From Klenkia taihuensis (GTDB lineage Bacteria > Actinomycetota > Actinomycetes > Mycobacteriales > Geodermatophilaceae), in assembly GCF_900112525.1 (NCBI RefSeq), contig NZ_FOMD01000001.1, forward strand, positions 1,426,001 to 1,490,000: DNA of 64,000 nucleotides. Direction: 5' to 3'. Of this stretch, positions 60,619 to 64,000 are shown one piece after another. How positions within the stretch are numbered: position 1 is the first letter of the stretch; the number at the start of each line of letters is the position of its first letter. The notes under the pieces were generated by a model, which saw nothing but the letters and a program-made list of their open reading frames with translations, was not told the DNA's origin and did no database searches. A program made the translations under genes and the position numbers.

Positions 60619-60801
60619 ATGGTGACCGCGCTCGTCGTCCTGGTGGTGGCCCTGCTCGCCGCCTTGGTGTTGCGGGGGCTGCGCCGCCGCCGCGCGGGCT
60701 GGTACGCGACCGCCGCGGATCGCCCGGCCGCCGACGCCCGGGGGGCGGTCAACCGCAACGCCTGGATGCTGGGGGGCGGGGGAGGCGGAGGGGGCGGCTG
60801 A
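60619..60801 (+). CDS. Small single-helix membrane protein with poly-Gly tail
   Basis: A 60-residue protein: N-terminal helix (VTALVVLVVALLAALVL), basic RGLRRRRAG, a short middle and a tail of nine glycines (LGGGGGGGGG). The -10 box TACGGT (60607-60612) is followed after six bases by ATG, so it is probably a leaderless gene. Small size and simple composition make coding less certain, but the promoter, N-terminal helix and good codon bias support it. Divergent from fbiD; plsC follows after 47 bases. No family recognised. Confidence 0.65.
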   Translation: MVTALVVLVVALLAALVLRGLRRRRAGWYATAADRPAADARGAVNRNAWMLGGGGGGGGG

Positions 60802-60848
60802 GCCGGGCGGTCACCGGCGGACGGGGGAGGACCGGGCAGACTGACCCG

Positions 60849-61655
60849 GTGAGCTCCGACGTCGTCCCCGCCCCGGGGAGCAGGTGGCCCCGACGACGCT
60901 GGCGGCCCCGCCCGCCGCTGACGTGGGCGCTGCGGATGTGCCTCGTGGTTGTCTGGCCGGTCGCGAGCCTCCTGTACGACCTCCGGCTGCGGCACGCCGA
61001 GCGCATCCCGGCCACCGGCGGGGTGCTGCTGGTGGCCAACCACGTCTCGGTGCTGGACCCGCTGGCCTGCGCGATGCTGGTCTACGACGCCGGCCGCGTC
61101 CCGCGGTTCCTGGCCAAGGACGCGGTGTTCAAGGGCCTGGCCGGGACGATCCTGCGCTCGGCGGGGCAGATCCCGGTCTTCCGCGGCACCTCGGCCGCGC
61201 AGAGCTCGATGCGGGCCGCCGAGCAGGCCCTCGCCGCCGGCGAGGTCGTGATCATCTACCCGGAGGGGTCGGTCACCCGCGACCCCGACTGGTGGCCCAT
61301 GCAGCCCCGCACCGGCGCCGCGCGGCTGGCGCTCACCAGCGACGCCGTCGTCGTCCCGCTGGCCCAGTGGGGCCCGCAGCGGGTGCACGACTACCACACC
61401 AAGGAGCTGCACCTGCGGCTGCGGACGCGGGCGGAGTACCTGGTCGGCGAGCCGGTCGACCTGTCCGACCTGCGCGCCGAGGTCCGGGCCGGCCGCCCGG
61501 TCACCGCCGAGCTGCTCCGCGAGACCACCGACCGGCTGATGGGCCCGGTGCGCGCCCAGCTCGGGGAGATCCGCGGCACCACCCCGCCGGTCGCCGTGCA
61601 CCCGCGGCCGGGCCGCACGCCCGGCGACCTGCCCGGCTCGGCGGGGGCCGCGTGA
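60849..61655 (+). CDS. plsC: 1-acyl-sn-glycerol-3-phosphate acyltransferase
   Basis: A 268-residue acyltransferase at the membrane that makes phosphatidate. The catalytic block is [11 protein letters not shown] (NHx4D); the second block IPVFRGTS and third [12 protein letters not shown] bind the glycerol phosphate. One hydrophobic helix near the N-terminus ([19 protein letters not shown]). CAGACT six bases before GTG marks a leaderless promoter. It overlaps gpsA, so acyltransferase and glycerol-3-phosphate supply are coupled. A mycobacterial acyltransferase (Rv3026c) is elsewhere in the same region. Confidence 0.9.
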   Translation: MSSDVVPAPGSRWPRRRWRPRPPLTWALRMCLVVVWPVASLLYDLRLRHAERIPATGGVLLVANHVSVLDPLACAMLVYDAGRVPRFLAKDAVFKGLAGTILRSAGQIPVFRGTSAAQSSMRAAEQALAAGEVVIIYPEGSVTRDPDWWPMQPRTGAARLALTSDAVVVPLAQWGPQRVHDYHTKELHLRLRTRAEYLVGEPVDLSDLRAEVRAGRPVTAELLRETTDRLMGPVRAQLGEIRGTTPPVAVHPRPGRTPGDLPGSAGAA

Positions 61656-62659
61656 CCCGCGCCGTGACCAGGGCGGCGGTCCTCAGCGCGGGCAGCTGGG
61701 GCACGACGTTCGCCAAGGTGCTCGCCGACGCCGGCTCCGAGGTGACCCTGTTCGCCCGCCGGCCCGAGCTCGCCGCCGCCATCACCGCCGACCGGGAGAA
61801 CGCCGACTACCTGCCCGGCGTCCGGCTGCCCGACGGCATCACCGCCACCGACGACGCCGCCCGTGCGCTCGAGGGCGCCGACCTCGTCGTGCTCAGCATC
61901 CCCTCGCAGACGCTGCGCCAGAACCTGGCCGAGTGGGCGCACCTGGTGCCCGCCGACGCCACGCTGCTGTCGCTGATGAAGGGCATCGAGCTGGGCAGCA
62001 CCCGGCGGATGAGCGAGGTCGTCCGCGAGGTCACCGGCGCGTCGCCCGACCGGGTCGCGGTGCTCAGCGGGCCCAACCTGGCCCGCGAGATCGCCGAGGA
62101 GCAGCCCTCGGCCACGGTCATCGCGTGCGCCGACACCGACCGCGCCGAGGCCCTGCAGGCCGCCTGCCACACCCGGTACTTCCGGCCCTACACCAACCCC
62201 GACGTGGTCGGCTGCGAGCTCGGCGGGGCGGTCAAGAACGTCATCGCGCTGGCCGCCGGCGTCGCCGAGGGGCTGGGCTTCGGCGACAACACCCGGGCCT
62301 CGCTGATCACCCGGGGGCTGGCCGAGACCGCCCGCCTGGGCCAGGCCCTGGGCGCGGACCCGCTGACCTTCGCCGGGCTGGCCGGCCTGGGCGACCTGGT
62401 GGCCACCTGCTCCTCGCCGCTGTCGCGCAACCGCACGTTCGGCGAGCACCTGGGCCGCGGGATGAGCCTGGAGGAGACGGTCGCGGTGACCAGGCAGACC
62501 GCCGAGGGCGTGAAGTCCTGCCGGTCGGTGCTCGACCTGGCGCAGGCGCACGGCGTCGACGTCCCCATCACCGAGGCCGTCGTCCGGGTGTGCCACGAGG
62601 GCGAGTCCCCGGCGCAGATGGTGCGGGAGATCATGAGCCGGGAGGCCAAGAGTGAGTGA
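61652..62659 (+). CDS. gpsA: Glycerol-3-phosphate dehydrogenase [NAD(P)+]
   Basis: GpsA (335 aa) reduces dihydroxyacetone phosphate to glycerol-3-phosphate for phospholipids. Catalytic Lys in [29 protein letters not shown] and [19 protein letters not shown] are diagnostic. The nucleotide loop reads [12 protein letters not shown], with Ser in place of the first Gly of GAGSWGT. The start overlaps plsC; its stop overlaps the lyase gene by eight bases. Counterpart of gpdA2 (Rv2982c). Confidence 0.95.
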   Translation: MTRAVTRAAVLSAGSWGTTFAKVLADAGSEVTLFARRPELAAAITADRENADYLPGVRLPDGITATDDAARALEGADLVVLSIPSQTLRQNLAEWAHLVPADATLLSLMKGIELGSTRRMSEVVREVTGASPDRVAVLSGPNLAREIAEEQPSATVIACADTDRAEALQAACHTRYFRPYTNPDVVGCELGGAVKNVIALAAGVAEGLGFGDNTRASLITRGLAETARLGQALGADPLTFAGLAGLGDLVATCSSPLSRNRTFGEHLGRGMSLEETVAVTRQTAEGVKSCRSVLDLAQAHGVDVPITEAVVRVCHEGESPAQMVREIMSREAKSE

Positions 62660-63785
62660 CCTCGGCGACGGCACCCGCGTGGTGCGCGGCGGCGACGAGC
62701 CGGTGGCCCCGGGCGCCCCGCTGCGGCCCTCGCCGGTGTTCGCCGCGCCCTACCACCTGGGCGAGGACCCCTACGCCACCGACTTCTACGCCCGCCCCGG
62801 GCACCCCACGCTGCGGGTGCTCGAGCGGGCCGTCGGCGACCTGGACGGCGGCGAGTGCCTGGTCTTCGCCACCGGCATGGCCGCCATCAGCGCCGCCGTG
62901 CTCGCCGTCGCCGGCGCGGGGGACCGGGTCGTGGTGCCCAGCGACGGCTACTACCAGACCCGCGCGTTCGGCGAGGGTGAGCTGACCAGGTTCGGCATCG
63001 AGGTGCAGCAGGTGCCCACGCTGCGGATCGCCGAGGTCGCCGCCCGCGGGGACCTCGACGGCGCGGCGTTCGTGCTGCTGGAGACGCCGTCCAACCCCGA
63101 GCTCGACGTCTGCGACATCGCCGCCGTCGCCCGGGCCACCCAGGCCGCCGGCGCCGTGCTGGCCGTGGACAACACCACCGCCACGCCGCTGGGCCAGCGC
63201 CCGCTGGACCTGGGCGCCGACCTGGTGCTGGCCGCCGACACCAAGGCGCTCACCGGGCACAGCGACCTGCTCATGGGCCACGTCACCGCCTCCCGCAGCG
63301 AGCGGGGGCAGCAGCTGCACACCCGGCTCAAGGCCTGGCGGGACCGCACCGGCAACGGCCCGGGTGCCTTCGACGCGTGGCTCGCGCACCGGTCGCTGTC
63401 CACCCTGGACCTGCGGCTGGCCCGGCAGGCCACCACCGCGGCCGCCGTCGCCGACCTGCTGGCCGACCACCCGGCCGCCACCGGCGTGCGCTGGCCCGGC
63501 CGGCCCGGCGACCCGTCCTACGAGCTGGCGTCGCGGCAGATGCTGCGGATGAACGGCGTCGTCTCGGCGACCCTGGCCGACGAGGCCGCCGTGCACGCCC
63601 TGGTGCGGGCCAGCGACCTCTGGCTGGCCGCGACCAGCTTCGGGGGCGTGCACTCCACGGTGGACCGGCGGGCGCAGTGGGGCGGGGACGCCGTCGCCGA
63701 GGGGTTCGTGCGGTTCTCCTGCGGCATCGAGGACACCGCCGACCTGGTCGCCGACCTGACCCGCGCGCTGGACACGCTGGTCTGA
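62652..63785 (+). CDS. Cystathionine gamma-lyase/synthase family PLP enzyme
   Basis: A 377-residue Cys/Met-metabolism PLP enzyme. [23 protein letters not shown] and [15 protein letters not shown] contribute the cofactor phosphate site; the PLP Lys lies in [19 protein letters not shown] (before the Thr-Gly-His). [16 protein letters not shown] is typical. Family members cleave cystathionine or make it; activity cannot be fixed. GTG 62652 has GGGAGG upstream and overlaps gpsA. In the plsC-gpsA unit but of unrelated pathway. Confidence 0.9.
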   Translation: MSDLGDGTRVVRGGDEPVAPGAPLRPSPVFAAPYHLGEDPYATDFYARPGHPTLRVLERAVGDLDGGECLVFATGMAAISAAVLAVAGAGDRVVVPSDGYYQTRAFGEGELTRFGIEVQQVPTLRIAEVAARGDLDGAAFVLLETPSNPELDVCDIAAVARATQAAGAVLAVDNTTATPLGQRPLDLGADLVLAADTKALTGHSDLLMGHVTASRSERGQQLHTRLKAWRDRTGNGPGAFDAWLAHRSLSTLDLRLARQATTAAAVADLLADHPAATGVRWPGRPGDPSYELASRQMLRMNGVVSATLADEAAVHALVRASDLWLAATSFGGVHSTVDRRAQWGGDAVAEGFVRFSCGIEDTADLVADLTRALDTLV

Positions 63786-63795
63786 CCCGGCCCGA

Positions 63796-63812
63796 TAGGG
63801 TCGCCTGCGATG
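63796..63812 (+). promoter_or_regulatory. Leaderless-type -10 box of ddl
   Basis: TAGGGT at 63796-63801, eight bases, then ATG at 63810. Confidence 0.5.
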
Positions 63813-64000
63813 AGCGCGGGAGCACGCAGGACCAGGGTCGCCGTCGTCTTCGGGGGGCGGAGCGCGGAGCACGCCATCTCGTGCGTCTCCGCCGGCAGCG
63901 TGATGGCCGCGCTCGACCCCGACCGGTACGAGGTGGTGCCGGTCGGCATCACCCGCGAGGGCGGCTGGGTGCTGCACGACGGCGACCGGCTGGCCATCGA
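63810..64000 (+). CDS. ddl: D-alanine--D-alanine ligase, N-terminal part (3' end outside window)
   Basis: The first 63 codons of Ddl, which joins two D-alanines for peptidoglycan. [26 protein letters not shown] is the family signature start, and the segment that follows ([16 protein letters not shown]) agrees. Counterpart of ddlA (Rv2981c), which follows gpdA2 in mycobacteria. The rest lies beyond the window. Confidence 0.93.
   Translation, partial: MSAGARRTRVAVVFGGRSAEHAISCVSAGSVMAALDPDRYEVVPVGITREGGWVLHDGDRLAI

Overview
The window is high-GC DNA from an actinomycete: GTG and TTG starts are common, ATGA/GTGA stop-start overlaps are frequent, and many genes begin 6-8 bases after a TANNNT -10 box (leaderless type). 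The gene order and the relative strands of most genes follow, as I recall it, the Mycobacterium tuberculosis segment from Rv3041c/echA17 through etfBA, iscS-trmU, Rv3015c-ligA, gatCAB, lppZ, cfp6, ilvBNC, serA1, leuB, Rv2993c-gltS, Rv2989/leuCD, mutT1-ppk-fbiD and gpdA2-ddlA. Base composition and gene content point to Geodermatophilaceae or a close relative; that assignment is inference. No IS element, prophage, CRISPR array, rRNA or origin was seen.

Layout. 1-9.8 kb: the end of an ABC ATPase gene, an enoyl-CoA hydratase, a Cds1-like PLP enzyme, etfBA behind a perfect palindrome, ATP-dependent ligase ligB, an MFS exporter, a cysteine desulfurase and mnmA. 10-22.7 kb: a secreted 5'-nucleotidase with an LAxTG sorting signal, a MetE-like protein, ligA, a convergent ACT protein, gatC-gatA-(small membrane protein)-gatB, an LppZ-like lipoprotein, a 2-hydroxyacid dehydrogenase and a Cfp6-like membrane protein. 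22.7-40.7 kb: branched-chain amino acid and serine genes (ilvD, ilvB-ilvN-ilvC, serA, leuB, cimA), interrupted by a membrane GGDEF/EAL protein, two minus-strand membrane proteins and a large secreted subtilase. 41-44.9 kb: an FAH-family protein, gltX, a CPBP protease, tRNA-Gln(CUG) and tRNA-Glu(CUC). 44.9-53.3 kb: an accessory block with a flavin monooxygenase, an SDR, galT-galK-symporter with a two-helix partner, a methyltransferase and an SOS-boxed DUF222-HNH protein. 53.4-64 kb: an IclR regulator divergent from leuCD, a CopC-like protein, the minus-strand fbiD-ppk-mutT1 run with candidate PHO boxes, then plsC-gpsA-cystathionine lyase and the start of ddl.

How the genes connect. CimA, LeuCD, LeuB, IlvBN, IlvC and IlvD together make a threonine-independent route from pyruvate to the keto acid of isoleucine; only the transaminase is missing from the window. 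Two of these units (ilvBNC and cimA) have leader peptides rich in the relevant amino acids followed by intrinsic terminators; the cimA leader encodes MHTTGTITIT. GatCAB, GltX, tRNA-Gln and tRNA-Glu are the parts needed for indirect Gln-tRNA synthesis. The minus-strand fbiD-ppk-mutT1 genes join F420 precursor synthesis, polyphosphate synthesis and nucleotide-pool cleaning under phosphate-type control sites.

By-eye regulatory sites (etf palindrome, LacI-type box at galT, SOS box at DUF222, IclR-type repeat at leuC, PHO boxes at ppk and fbiD) are the most testable new observations.
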